NCBI GenBank assembly: GCA_040382095.1
Contig: JBEIGB010000001.1
Coordinates: forward strand, 1 to 64,000
Length of the DNA stretch: 64,000 nucleotides
DNA from: JADJPL01 sp040382095
GTDB lineage: Bacteria > Bacteroidota > Bacteroidia > Chitinophagales > Saprospiraceae
Direction of reading: 5' to 3'
Numbering within the stretch: position 1 is the stretch's first letter; every line of letters begins with the position of its first letter. Shown piece after piece: positions 53,845 to 62,684 of the stretch. The notes beneath the pieces were generated by a model, which did no database searches, was not told the origin of the DNA, and was given only the letters and a program-made list of their open reading frames with translations. Made by a program: the position numbers and the translations under genes.

Positions 53845-54195
53845 AATTTTATTTTTTTACCGCCTGATTGCGACGGGTCAGCAGGACGGGAAAAAGCTCT
53901 TTTCCGTCTGTACAAAGGCTTTTGAAAGAACATAGCCCAGCTACGCAACCGAAAAAAGACATAGTGTGCCCTGGAAAAAGCCATTTTTAGCCTGCAGTAA
54001 TCCCCTCACAATAAGGGGTTGTGTGAAAAGTATTTACCATTTACCCACCCTCAACCGTAAAACAAAATTTTGAAATAACACTGCTTTTATTGATTTAGCT
54101 TCTTAAAATCAATAAAAGTAGCATAATTTCAAAATATTATTTGGTTCTATTAGTTGTCTTTTGTGGCAAAAGTACCTTTTCACACAACCTGATCA
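53845..54195. other. Structured gap between the GH109 gene and the nucleotidyltransferase gene
   Basis: 351 bases without a gene. It contains the triple nested inverted repeat listed separately (54017-54189) and a shorter hairpin, GACGGGAAAAAGCTCTTTTC (from 53885; pairs within CTTTTCCGTC to 53908). No coding frame is convincing. Confidence 0.65.
54017..54189. repeat. 173-base triple nested inverted repeat
   Basis: Three perfect pairs lie inside one another. Outer: GGTTGTGTGAAAAG (54017-54030) with CTTTTCACACAACC (54176-54189), 14 bp. Middle: ATTTTGAAAT (54067-54076) with ATTTCAAAAT (54126-54135), 10 bp. Inner: CTTTTATTGATTT (54084-54096) with AAATCAATAAAAG (54106-54118), 13 bp around nine bases. 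It begins seven bases after the GH109 stop codon in the direction of transcription. A terminator, a structured RNA or a small non-autonomous mobile element (MITE) would all fit. Confidence 0.7.
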
Positions 54196-55597
54196 TTAGA
54201 AAATATCGTTTGTCGCAAAATCTGGTTTCCGTTGTATCCACCGGCCGCGGGTAAAATCCGGAAAAGCTACCGGCTGGCCTCCCAGCGCGATGGATTCTTC
54301 TGAAAGTGGAGTGATTGCCATCCAGGTAGCCGCATCATATACATCAATCACCGCAGCACTGTTCGATTTTGCACATTCCACGAATGCGTTTAACACAAAA
54401 AAATCCATACCCCCGTGCCCCGCACCCGTCGCGTCGGCTTCATAGCGTTTCCAAAGCGGGTGGTCATAGGTTTTCAGATAAGATTCGGCAGCTTCCCATT
54501 GATGGCCAGGACTTTTTCCTTCGATATGAATGGATTTATTGATGTCCATCCACAAGCCACGCGACCCTTGTACGCGAAATCCCAGCGAATAAGGCCGCGG
54601 CAGGTTCGTATCGTGAAAAAGGGTAATACTTTCCCCCTCCACCGTCTGTATCATCGTAGTCACTACATCACCAAGTCGGAATTTAACTTTCGCATTCGGA
54701 TGCTCTGGGCCCCCTTTGGGATGCCGGACGATATAATCATGCAAGCCCACGGCCTTCGTGCTCATCGAAGTAAGATATGCAAAGCGGTTACCCCGGTTGA
54801 TATTGATAAAGTTGGCCACCGGGCCGATCCCATGGGTTGGATACAGGTCGCCATTGCGGTAAACAGAATGCTGGGTGCGCCAACGGGCCTCGCTAAAGCC
54901 TTTCTCCCCAAACTCTACCCCACTATCGTATGCAGTAGCCCCATCATTGAACTTTACCCCGCGAAGGTCATGCTGGTAACCCCCTTCCAAATGTAACAGT
55001 TCTCCAAATATACCCTCACGGACCATGTTCAGCACTGCCATGATATCACGACGGTAACAAACGTTTTCCAGAAAAAATAAATGTGCCCCCCGTTGACTCA
55101 TGCGTGCGTACCATCTCCCAGCATTCGTCGAGCGAAAATGCCCCGCATACCTCCACTCCCGTATATTTGCCGGCATTCATTGCCGCCACCGCCATCTCCG
55201 TGTGCAATTCCCAGGGCGTCGAAATGATCACCGCGTCAATGTCTTTCTCCGCGATCAGCCGAAGATAATCCTTAGGCCCCTGATCAAATACTTTTACCGC
55301 TCCGGCAGCTTTTTTCTTGATAATTGCCTGCGTACGGGCAAGCATCTTTGCGTCAATATCGCAAATTGCCGCCACTTCGCAATCTTTGCGGTTGAGGATC
55401 AAATCAACATGGGATTGACCGCGCAACCCAACACCGATAAAACCAACCCGCAGCTTCGAATTTGGATTAGGCGATTTGTTGACCATCGGCGCCGGTTTAT
55501 CCCCTGCCAATACAGCGCCCGGCTCCAGGAGCAACCCTGCACCGGTTACAGCTAATGCTTTTTGAAGAAAGGTTCTTCTGCTGCCTTCTTTTCCCAC
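54196..55597 (-). pseudogene. GH109-type glycosidase/Gfo-Idh-MocA oxidoreductase, single-base frameshift
   Basis: The two frames, 55597-~55090 and ~55089-54196, together make one GH109-type protein of about 465 residues. GH109 enzymes use NAD to cleave alpha-N-acetylgalactosaminides. The first frame has a Tat signal (SRRTFLQKALAV), KLRVGFIGVGLRGQSH for NAD binding, and ends ...HESTGG. The second frame resumes with HLFFLENVCYRRDIMAVLNM, GYQHDLRGVKFNDG, GDLYPTHGIGPVANFI and DFTRGRW. The break is a run of six G on the minus strand (55086-55091 as C on the plus strand); five would restore the frame. It starts with a GTG. Sequencing error, recent inactivation or slippage are all possible. Confidence 0.85.
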
Positions 55598-55768
55598 TTT
55601 GTTTGTTTTTTAAAGGAACAATTACTTTCAATTACTATTACTGCTATAACAGTAAAAATAAGTACAAAAACCCGCAGCAATCAATACCGCAGCCCACCAT
55701 ACTGCTGGCTATCCGAAAAATCGTAGCGGATTTGTACGGGCAAAATAAGAAAAAGGAAGCGAACATTT

Positions 55769-56449
55769 TTAGAAAAAACCCCGGTCCTGTTTTGGTGAAA
55801 TTCCGCAAAGAAAGCGGCGCGTGTCACGCCTGGCAAGGAGAGCGACAACAACGTTGCCAGTAAAAAATACACAGACCCCCGAAAAAAATACCCCCGTGCG
55901 AAAATCGGCCAGAGCGTATGCGTATTGAGTATAAAAGGGAATGACAAACAGGATTTCCGCCGCTATTATACAGGCGCTGATCAGAAACAACAGGATACTC
56001 AGGGCCCGGAATTCACCAATCAACCCAGGATAGCGCCGCTGCCTGCACCTGGAATACAGGAAAATCGCCTCGCGGTCCGAGGGATCCATTTTCATAAGCT
56101 CTTTTAAGATATGCTCGGCCTGTTCTCCTTCAAAAAGATTGTACAACGCCGCAGCTTTACGAAAGAGAAAATGCCGAAAAACATCCCTCCCTTCAAATAA
56201 ATGGACATTACGCCGCATTGTAAGCTCTATGACAACATCCCCCATTAGAATGTGCTGCCGGTATGCCGCCGTCTCAAAAAGTGCGTCGCAATAAGCCATC
56301 AGGATTTCATAATACTCATTAAACGCCAGCTTTAAGATTCCCTCCTCTTCCCGCTCGAAAAAACGGATAACCCCCTGGTGATCGCCGTCCTCCAGTCCTT
56401 TGAATGCCCTGTACAACCTGGAATGATAAGTCGTGGCAAAAAAAGCCAT
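55769..56449 (-). CDS. Hypothetical protein, TPR-like N-terminus and two membrane helices
   Basis: 226 residues. The N-terminal ~140 residues are helical with TPR-like spacing (AFKGLEDGDHQGVIRFFERE, KAAALYNLFEGEQAEHILKE). Two hydrophobic helices follow at about 150-171 (ILLFLISACIIAAEILFVIP) and 188-205 (FFSGVCVFFTGNVVVALLA). No family is recognised. It lies between the GH109 gene and the cyclase gene, all leftward. Confidence 0.75.
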   Translation of the reverse strand: MAFFATTYHSRLYRAFKGLEDGDHQGVIRFFEREEEGILKLAFNEYYEILMAYCDALFETAAYRQHILMGDVVIELTMRRNVHLFEGRDVFRHFLFRKAAALYNLFEGEQAEHILKELMKMDPSDREAIFLYSRCRQRRYPGLIGEFRALSILLFLISACIIAAEILFVIPFYTQYAYALADFRTGVFFSGVCVFFTGNVVVALLARRDTRRFLCGISPKQDRGFF

Positions 56450-56483
56450 TATATTTTCATGTTTATGGTTCTACATCGCTCAC

Positions 56484-57251
56484 TTATATTTTCCCGCTTT
56501 CGGTGATGCGGTACAGCACAGGTTTGCTGGGCACTGCATCAAGAAAAAGCGAAGCAACCTGTAAATTAAGCAGATAATCGCCATCGGGAATAGCAGAGCC
56601 TACATAAATCAACTCCGTAATCGTACACTCTTTCCTCACCGAAGGACCAGGGTACTGCCAGAATATCCGGTGTGCAGCCAACTTACCCCCATCTTCCTCC
56701 CGATCAACAGAAGGCAAATCTACCAGTAAATGCATAATCCCACAATCAACAATATACTGCATCGCATCAGCAGATATATAGGGGGGGTTAGTACCGGAAT
56801 AATTCATCCGGCATTTCCTCGCGTCATTGGGCATGGTGCGAAGGATGAGGGCCTCCGCAGATTCCGGTGCGATAATTTCCCGGACATCCTCCAGAGCGAT
56901 TATGCGATCACCGTTTTCCTGCTTCCGCGGGTAAACCGATGCCAGCCTGGCAAAAAAATGAAACCGGCGCAGGCTTTCATAGATATTGATCCGCTCATGG
57001 GCAATATGCCCGACACACTCCGTATGGGTACCGTTGCCGTGCGGGTTGACTTTTAGATTAAAAAAATTGACCGCGCCCCCTTTCCGGGTATCCCCAATGA
57101 AATCCCCGGATTCCACAGGCCAGGCTTCCGGCCAGGGAGCATAAAAACAATTGACCCCCTGCTCCCCAGGAATTAATGGAATGCTGATATCTACGGGCTC
57201 GTCAAGCTGAACAGATATATTGTCAAATTGCCGCTTAAGCAGTATTTTCAT
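56484..57251 (-). CDS. Cyclase-family protein (kynurenine-formamidase-like metal hydrolase)
   Basis: 255 residues. The metal-binding motif HGNGTHTECVGHI (71-83) follows the HxGTHxDxxxH pattern of the cyclase family (PF04199), which includes kynurenine formamidase and isatin hydrolase. DISIPLIPGEQGVNCFY and FNLKVNPHGNGTHTE support this. The Asn between His and Gly is slightly unusual. Substrate is unknown; a formamidase of tryptophan breakdown is one option, but no kynurenine genes are near. nadK lies 147 bases upstream with a hairpin between. Confidence 0.85.
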   Translation of the reverse strand: MKILLKRQFDNISVQLDEPVDISIPLIPGEQGVNCFYAPWPEAWPVESGDFIGDTRKGGAVNFFNLKVNPHGNGTHTECVGHIAHERINIYESLRRFHFFARLASVYPRKQENGDRIIALEDVREIIAPESAEALILRTMPNDARKCRMNYSGTNPPYISADAMQYIVDCGIMHLLVDLPSVDREEDGGKLAAHRIFWQYPGPSVRKECTITELIYVGSAIPDGDYLLNLQVASLFLDAVPSKPVLYRITESGKI

Positions 57252-57342
57252 TTGTAAAAAGCATTTTGGGCTCGCTTAAAGTGAAAATACTGGTCCACAT
57301 ACGCTCCCTTTTCCAATAATAAATTCAGGGCTCTTACCGTAG

Positions 57343-57366
57343 GGCCATCAGTACACACAGATGGCC
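57343..57366 (-). terminator. Hairpin between nadK and the cyclase gene
   Basis: GGCCATC (57343-57349) and GATGGCC (57360-57366) around ten bases, 33 bases after the nadK stop. Flanking bases add two weak pairs. No T run follows on the minus strand. Confidence 0.45.
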
Positions 57367-57398
57367 TTTATTATGGCTCGCCTACCTTCGCAACAAAG

Positions 57399-58283
57399 CT
57401 AATAATTCCTGGAATCTACACCCCAGGACAACTTATTCCGCAGGGTCTCCATAAAACTGATATCCTGTAACTGAATCAATCGGACACTAAAGTCATTCTT
57501 GCGAAGCGCGAGTTGGTGCTCGGTGGTAATGCTCTCGAATCGGGAATCCAGGGTACAGAGAAAATTTTCGGTCCTTCCTTCGAGTTCAAAAGAAATGATG
57601 GAATCGTCCGAAATGACTACCGGACGGACATTGAGGTTATGCGGCGCAACCGGCGTAATGATGAAATTCCCGGAACGGGGAAAAACAATTGGCCCGCCAC
57701 AGCTCAGGGAATAACCAGTCGAACCGGTAGGCGTTGCGATAATAAGGCCATCGGCCCAATAAGAATTCAGATATGCCCCGTTTACGTAGGCGTGAATAGT
57801 AATCATTGACGAAGTATCCCGCTTGAGCAGGGTACAATCGTTTAAGGCAAAACGTGTATTCCCAAATAAAGGCAGGTTAGATTCGAGGTAAAGCAATACC
57901 CGCTGATCCAGCCAGTACCTGCCGCGATGAAGCTGGGAAACCGCTTCTCCAATCCGCTTTTTCTCAATACCTGCCAAAAAACCCAGACGGCCCAGGTTAA
58001 TCCCCAACACAGGTATTTCTGCATCGCGGATATGGGTGATCGCACTAAGGATGGTCCCATCCCCACCCAAAGCAATTACCGCATCGAATTTTTTAAGGCT
58101 AAAGTCAATATACCCTTCGAAAATACCCACATCCCGCCTGAAATCCACTTTATCTTTGAGCTGGTGGAACAATGGCCTGTACACATACGAAATTATCCCT
58201 TCCTGATGCAGCGCGTCGAAAAGATCCTGGAAATAGGGCTGGTCCTTTTCCTTCATAATCTTACTAAAAACCACCACCTGCAT
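57399..58283 (-). CDS. nadK: NAD kinase
   Basis: 294 residues. Makes NADP by phosphorylating NAD with ATP (or polyphosphate). Seen: VIALGGDGTILSAITHI with GGDG at 73-76, GINLGRLGFLAGI, FALNDCTLLKRD and the DGLIIATPTGSTGYSLSCGG signature. Its ATG immediately follows the TAG of the BamA-like gene (58281-58283 against 58284-58286), so the two are translationally coupled. Confidence 0.97.
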   Translation of the reverse strand: MQVVVFSKIMKEKDQPYFQDLFDALHQEGIISYVYRPLFHQLKDKVDFRRDVGIFEGYIDFSLKKFDAVIALGGDGTILSAITHIRDAEIPVLGINLGRLGFLAGIEKKRIGEAVSQLHRGRYWLDQRVLLYLESNLPLFGNTRFALNDCTLLKRDTSSMITIHAYVNGAYLNSYWADGLIIATPTGSTGYSLSCGGPIVFPRSGNFIITPVAPHNLNVRPVVISDDSIISFELEGRTENFLCTLDSRFESITTEHQLALRKNDFSVRLIQLQDISFMETLRNKLSWGVDSRNY

Positions 58284-59687
58284 CTATAAATTCGTATTGA
58301 AGTGAAAAAACAATCCCGTTTCGCCGATATGGTTCATACTGGCTTCTATACGTAATACAAAATTAAACAATATCACTGTATCCAGGCCTACCCCGCGCCC
58401 CCATAATAAGTGCCGGTTGAAGCTGTTCTGAAACATATTCCAGGGGTCATTGGCAAAACCCCAGTCGCTGTTGAGGGTGAGCATAAACTTGAACGGCACC
58501 TTTCGAAACGCGGCGATTGGAATAATTTTTCCAAATTTAACTTCGTCCTCCCATAATTTTATCCTGAAACTGGATTTAAACAACACCATGTCCAATCCAT
58601 CTACCACATAGTATTCATAACCGCGCAAAGTATTCCTTTGGTATCCAATGGCGCGGTAATCGTTATAAGGCTGCTGCTCACGGATTAAAGAAATTTTTCC
58701 CTTGGCAGATACTGCCAGGTTGAAGGGGCTTTCCCCAAATGGGAAGTACCGCTGATAATCTGCCCATAATGTAAGTGCATTGCGGTCGTTAAAGACACCC
58801 AAACCGTCTTTTTTTGCCTCGGCCCAGAAATAAGTGCCTTGCATAGGATAAGGCCGGGCATCCCGGTAGTCGGCAGTATAAGAAACCCCCAGGGAAAAAT
58901 ACCGCTGCACCGTATCTCCATTGAGGAATACGTCCACACCTAGAGATTCCTGTACTTTTGACGAAATTTCGTTCTGTATATATCCCAGGCTTAGCCGGTA
59001 GTATTTTGCCAGGTTTGGCCGGTAAACCAAAGCGAAATTACTGGCAAAGCGGGTAATCGAAAAATCATCCTCCAGCCTGAAAAATGCCTGCTTGTTGTCA
59101 ATCGTAGCATAATTAACCTCTCGGTTGCGTGCGTAAAGATGGTTCATTGAAACCCCCAATGTCTTTGCCGCATTGAGATAGGGAAGGGTATATTGCAACA
59201 AAAGCATCTCGCTGTAACCCTGTTTAAGGGAAATATTCAGCCGGTCAGAACGGCCGGTGGAGTTGCGGTAGAGAAAATCCAGGCCGTAATTCACCCGCTC
59301 AAAGCTACGACGGTAATCTACCCACCAAACGTTAAAGTTGCGATCGGCAAGCTCAAACAGAGGTACCGGATAAAAATACCAGGCTTCTTCCAGCTCTACC
59401 TGTAATTGTATCTTGTTTGAGGCCCCTTCCCAGTTATGAAAAAACACCCTGGCCCTGTTAAATAACCCGGAATTCATTAGCCAACGCTCTGCGGCAAGAA
59501 GCTTCCCCTCCAGTTCTGCCACCAAAAGACTGTCGCCCTGCCTGAATGGAAGCTCCCGAAGGACGATCTCCCTTCGCGTTTTCTTATTGCCCGATATGAC
59601 AATGGAATCAATGTGGACATAGGCGTCCATGGACAGCACAGGAATGGCATTCAGGTAAAATAATATGGCGATGATTGTGTGCCGCAT
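58284..59687 (-). CDS. BamA/TamA-like outer membrane protein with one POTRA domain
   Basis: 467 residues from the ATG at 59687, which begins a signal peptide (MRHTIIAILFYLNAIPVLSM). A POTRA-like domain covers ~25-105 (HIDSIVISGNKKTRREIVLR and ELEGKLLAAERWLMNSGLFN). The rest is predicted beta barrel, with many aromatic, alternating segments such as YRLSLGYIQNEI and the end TGLFFHFNTNL. A single POTRA domain and short barrel resemble small surface-antigen (D15) proteins rather than the essential BamA with five POTRA domains. It may help insert or export outer-membrane proteins; the activity is unproven. Confidence 0.85.
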   Translation of the reverse strand: MRHTIIAILFYLNAIPVLSMDAYVHIDSIVISGNKKTRREIVLRELPFRQGDSLLVAELEGKLLAAERWLMNSGLFNRARVFFHNWEGASNKIQLQVELEEAWYFYPVPLFELADRNFNVWWVDYRRSFERVNYGLDFLYRNSTGRSDRLNISLKQGYSEMLLLQYTLPYLNAAKTLGVSMNHLYARNREVNYATIDNKQAFFRLEDDFSITRFASNFALVYRPNLAKYYRLSLGYIQNEISSKVQESLGVDVFLNGDTVQRYFSLGVSYTADYRDARPYPMQGTYFWAEAKKDGLGVFNDRNALTLWADYQRYFPFGESPFNLAVSAKGKISLIREQQPYNDYRAIGYQRNTLRGYEYYVVDGLDMVLFKSSFRIKLWEDEVKFGKIIPIAAFRKVPFKFMLTLNSDWGFANDPWNMFQNSFNRHLLWGRGVGLDTVILFNFVLRIEASMNHIGETGLFFHFNTNL

Positions 59688-59748
59688 CTTTGTAAAATAA
59701 CAACCTTGTGGCAACGGATGGGCTAATGCAAACGAGGGAGTCCCGCCC

Positions 59749-60414
59749 TCATACATTCAGGTAGGCCATAAGCGCATCGTACCGTTCCCGCAGGCCCTGC
59801 CCATAATCGCTTTCACCGAAATAAGCCTTCACTTCATAGTTAAAGCGCTGATAACAGGCGATCAAGCCCTGTATATTCTGTCGGTTTACTTTTAAAGTCA
59901 CTTCCATACGCGCAGAATCCGGGAAATGATGTACAAACGCACTGAGGATTATCGCATTTTCAGACTCTGCAATCCGTGCAATCTCAGAAAGAAAGTAATC
60001 CCGCTTGTCCATTTCCAGCACAATGATACTCCCGGCATCAGAAATTGCCGCTATAGCGGAAAAATGGAAAAGTATAGTGTCCAGGGAAATACAACCAAGA
60101 TATCCTTCTTCATCATCCAAAACAGGGACTGCTGTCAACGCTTGTTCCGCAAATATGCGCATGACCTCCAGGATATGATCGCCAGATCTCGTATATGGGC
60201 GCTGTAGCATTTGCTTTGACCCCGTTAATACAGGCTTTGTGAGGTCAGTATCCAGAAGTTCCGCTTCGCTGACGACGCCCAGCAGTGTTTTGCCATTGAC
60301 GACAGGCAAATGGCGCACATGCATCTCCTCCATCATTTCGAGTGCGATGTCGCCAGTGTCTGATCCCTGCAATGGAACAATAGAACCTGAAATGAGCTGT
60401 TCGGCCGTCATCAT
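59749..60414 (-). CDS. Two-CBS-domain protein
   Basis: 221 residues from the ATG at 60414; the earlier frame start at 60450 is a TTG. CBS pair: MMEEMHVRHLPVVNGKTLLG and EQALTAVPVLDDEEGYLGCI. Residues ~135-221 include an ACT-like region (AIILSAFVHHFPDSARMEVT). CBS pairs bind adenosine ligands and act as energy sensors. In Bacteroidota such a gene commonly lies next to nadK and a BamA-like gene, as here. Confidence 0.88.
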   Translation of the reverse strand: MMTAEQLISGSIVPLQGSDTGDIALEMMEEMHVRHLPVVNGKTLLGVVSEAELLDTDLTKPVLTGSKQMLQRPYTRSGDHILEVMRIFAEQALTAVPVLDDEEGYLGCISLDTILFHFSAIAAISDAGSIIVLEMDKRDYFLSEIARIAESENAIILSAFVHHFPDSARMEVTLKVNRQNIQGLIACYQRFNYEVKAYFGESDYGQGLRERYDALMAYLNV

Positions 60415-60472
60415 TTGGATATAAAAGTCTTTTGGCTGCTTAATTAACAAAAAAAAGGCGGATAAAAAAATT

Positions 60473-61279
60473 TTAACCGGTTATTTTTCGGCGCTGATAG
60501 GCATACTCTTCGTCTGTAAGTAAGCCTTTTCCCCGAAGTTCCTCGAGTTTTCTGAGTTGTAACAGTAAATCTGGGTTCGTTATTTGCCCCAATAAATCAT
60601 TTTCCGGATTTACAGGCCCGATCTGGGGTATAATCCGGTACCCCCTTTGCTCGAAAGCCAAAAACTCCGGCTGTATCCTCAAAAAAGCCAGGGCATCATG
60701 CGTTTTTATGCGGTCAAAGTCGTTGAAACCCAATCCAACTGCCTGGTCGAGGTGATGGAAAGCTTTTTCAGCTTGCTCAGTAAGTGAGAAAGCACAGGCC
60801 AGATTAAAATGAACGGCCACATCGTTGGGGGAAAGCTGCAGGGATTTCGTGAAATCCTCAATCGCTCCTTCAAAATCATAGTCTTTGTATTTTGCGATCC
60901 CCGCTTTCTTTAGTTCTGCCACTTTACCAGAGGTCATTGCCCCGTCCCTGCCCCGTTGAGGTACCCGACGGGTGTCCGTTTGGCGGCTTTCAGGACGTTT
61001 AGGGGCAACAGGACGTTCTTCACTGTTGCGATTGCGCGCTGCCCCCTTTTTATTTACCCGCTCTGCACGAAAATAGTCCCTGTTATACTTGATATCAAAC
61101 CTATCCTCATCCATTGAAAAAAATAAATAGGCATCTATGAACCCAAGAATCGTGGAAATCCCGGTCATAGCAAAGATAATATAAAGGAAACCCAGGCCTG
61201 GCTGGCCAAGATAAAAACGATGAATGCCCAAAGAACCTAAAAAGAGCGCAAGCAGCCCGGCAATATGCTTTTCCTTCAT
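60473..61279 (-). CDS. TM2-domain protein with TPR and SHOCT segments
   Basis: 268 residues. The TM2 domain at ~5-55 (LLALFLGSLGIHRFYLGQPG) is two helices; a basic linker follows; a TPR-like repeat lies at ~125-190 (YDFEGAIEDFTKSLQLSPND, FNLACAFSLTEQAEKAFHHL). The end LLQLRKLEELRGKGLLTDEE forms a SHOCT-type helix. None of these parts gives an enzyme function. The arrangement suggests a membrane-anchored adaptor. It lies between the CBS gene and the SpoIIE phosphatase gene on the same strand. Confidence 0.85.
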   Translation of the reverse strand: MKEKHIAGLLALFLGSLGIHRFYLGQPGLGFLYIIFAMTGISTILGFIDAYLFFSMDEDRFDIKYNRDYFRAERVNKKGAARNRNSEERPVAPKRPESRQTDTRRVPQRGRDGAMTSGKVAELKKAGIAKYKDYDFEGAIEDFTKSLQLSPNDVAVHFNLACAFSLTEQAEKAFHHLDQAVGLGFNDFDRIKTHDALAFLRIQPEFLAFEQRGYRIIPQIGPVNPENDLLGQITNPDLLLQLRKLEELRGKGLLTDEEYAYQRRKITG

Positions 61280-61359
61280 GAAGTGTGAAAATTATTTGGG
61301 GGTAGTGCGATGATCATACTTAAAAATGCGTTTTACCGCTGAAATTTATGAAAATCTGG

Positions 61360-62616
61360 TCAATGCCGATATACTTTACAGGTGAGTACTGTAAAATCAT
61401 CCGGTATATTTTCATTCCCGCGGAAACGATCAATGTATGCCATCAGTTTTTTATTGAACTCGCCTGTCGGATACTTGTAGTTGAGCGCCACAAAATCTAC
61501 AAGCGCTTCTTCATTGAAATAACGCCCCTTTTCGTCCCGGATTTCTACCAGACCGTCCGTATAGGACAAAATCATGGCTTCTGACCCTTCGATATCGCAA
61601 TATCCAATTTCAATTTCCGGGATTTCCGGGTATGAACCAAGCATAATACAACCTTTATTGAGCAATTGTTTCTGTTGTGTACCCATAAGGATTGGGGGGT
61701 TATGCCCGGCATTGACATACTTTAGCTGTCCGGTATTGAAATCGTATTCCGCAATAAAAAAAGTGATGAACTTGTCCCCGTCCGTTATCCGGTTGACGGA
61801 TTTGTTCATTGCCCTGATGAAAACGTCCAGCCCCAGGCGTTGATTGATTAAAGTATGGAAATTCGCCTGAAAGTTTGCCATGAGCAGCGCTGCAGCTAAC
61901 CCTTTCCCTGTAAAGTCCCCGATACAAAAAACAATCTTGCCATCCTCAAACTCGATGAAATCAAAGTAATCCCCCCCGACGCTGAGCTGCGGCTTGTAGA
62001 TACTCCCAAACTCATAACGGTCATTACCGGGCAGTCGTTTAGGGATAAGCATCTGCTGCACTTCTGCGGCAAGTTCCATCTCCTTGCGCAGTCTTTGCTG
62101 TTCCAATTGCTTTTTAAACAAACGCTTGTTCTCTATGGCGACTGCAATGATGTTCGTGATTGTAGTGATGAATTGTATCTTGTTATAAACATCTTCATCC
62201 TCCCCAAAACCACCTATGAATACATACGCGATGGGTACTTCCTTGTGCTTCACCGGAATCACAATATCGAACTCCCTGATGAGCGGGTGGTCAAATCCGT
62301 CCAGGCTTTTCAATCGCTCGAAAGACGGAAGAAAATCCCCGAGATCCAGGTGGAGCAGCTCTGGCAGAATATCTATGGATGCCGTACAGTCCCATCTGCC
62401 ATCCTCCTCTTTTACATATAAGGCCATTTTATGCACCCCCAATTCCCAACCTAAAAAAGATCGGTACATCTCATACAATCCATGCGCCGATACGTTATTA
62501 TTGATGGCTTGCGTTATGCCCAGGAGCCGGTTGATCTGCAATTGTTTTAAGTGCAGGTCATTCTGGAGGTTTTCTACCAGTTTTGCATAATTATCAGATT
62601 CAAAGGTTTTGGCCAT
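61360..62616 (-). CDS. SpoIIE-type PP2C serine/threonine phosphatase with GAF-like domain
   Basis: 418 residues from the ATG at 62616 (MAKTFESDNY); a start at 62667 is less likely. A coiled coil (LVENLQNDLHLKQLQINRLL) is followed by a GAF-like domain (~45-190) and a PPM phosphatase domain (~205-418), with SVGGDYFDFIEFEDGKIVFC, IGDFTGKGLAAALLMA and YTDGLVEIRDEKG, which hold the metal-binding Asp residues. It probably belongs to a partner-switching pathway with an anti-sigma-antagonist, though none is near. The gene prsW is divergent, starting 69 bases away. Confidence 0.9.
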   Translation of the reverse strand: MAKTFESDNYAKLVENLQNDLHLKQLQINRLLGITQAINNNVSAHGLYEMYRSFLGWELGVHKMALYVKEEDGRWDCTASIDILPELLHLDLGDFLPSFERLKSLDGFDHPLIREFDIVIPVKHKEVPIAYVFIGGFGEDEDVYNKIQFITTITNIIAVAIENKRLFKKQLEQQRLRKEMELAAEVQQMLIPKRLPGNDRYEFGSIYKPQLSVGGDYFDFIEFEDGKIVFCIGDFTGKGLAAALLMANFQANFHTLINQRLGLDVFIRAMNKSVNRITDGDKFITFFIAEYDFNTGQLKYVNAGHNPPILMGTQQKQLLNKGCIMLGSYPEIPEIEIGYCDIEGSEAMILSYTDGLVEIRDEKGRYFNEEALVDFVALNYKYPTGEFNKKLMAYIDRFRGNENIPDDFTVLTCKVYRH

Positions 62617-62684
62617 GTAAGCACATTTTAGGACCCGTAAATTCCCCTTTAGCGATCTTTTCAACACAAAATAAAATAATACCG

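Noticed and set aside
54196..55176. Second GH109 frame as a separate gene
   Set aside because: Its first ~30 residues do not match the family and are an out-of-frame read of the upstream half; it has no NAD-binding domain.
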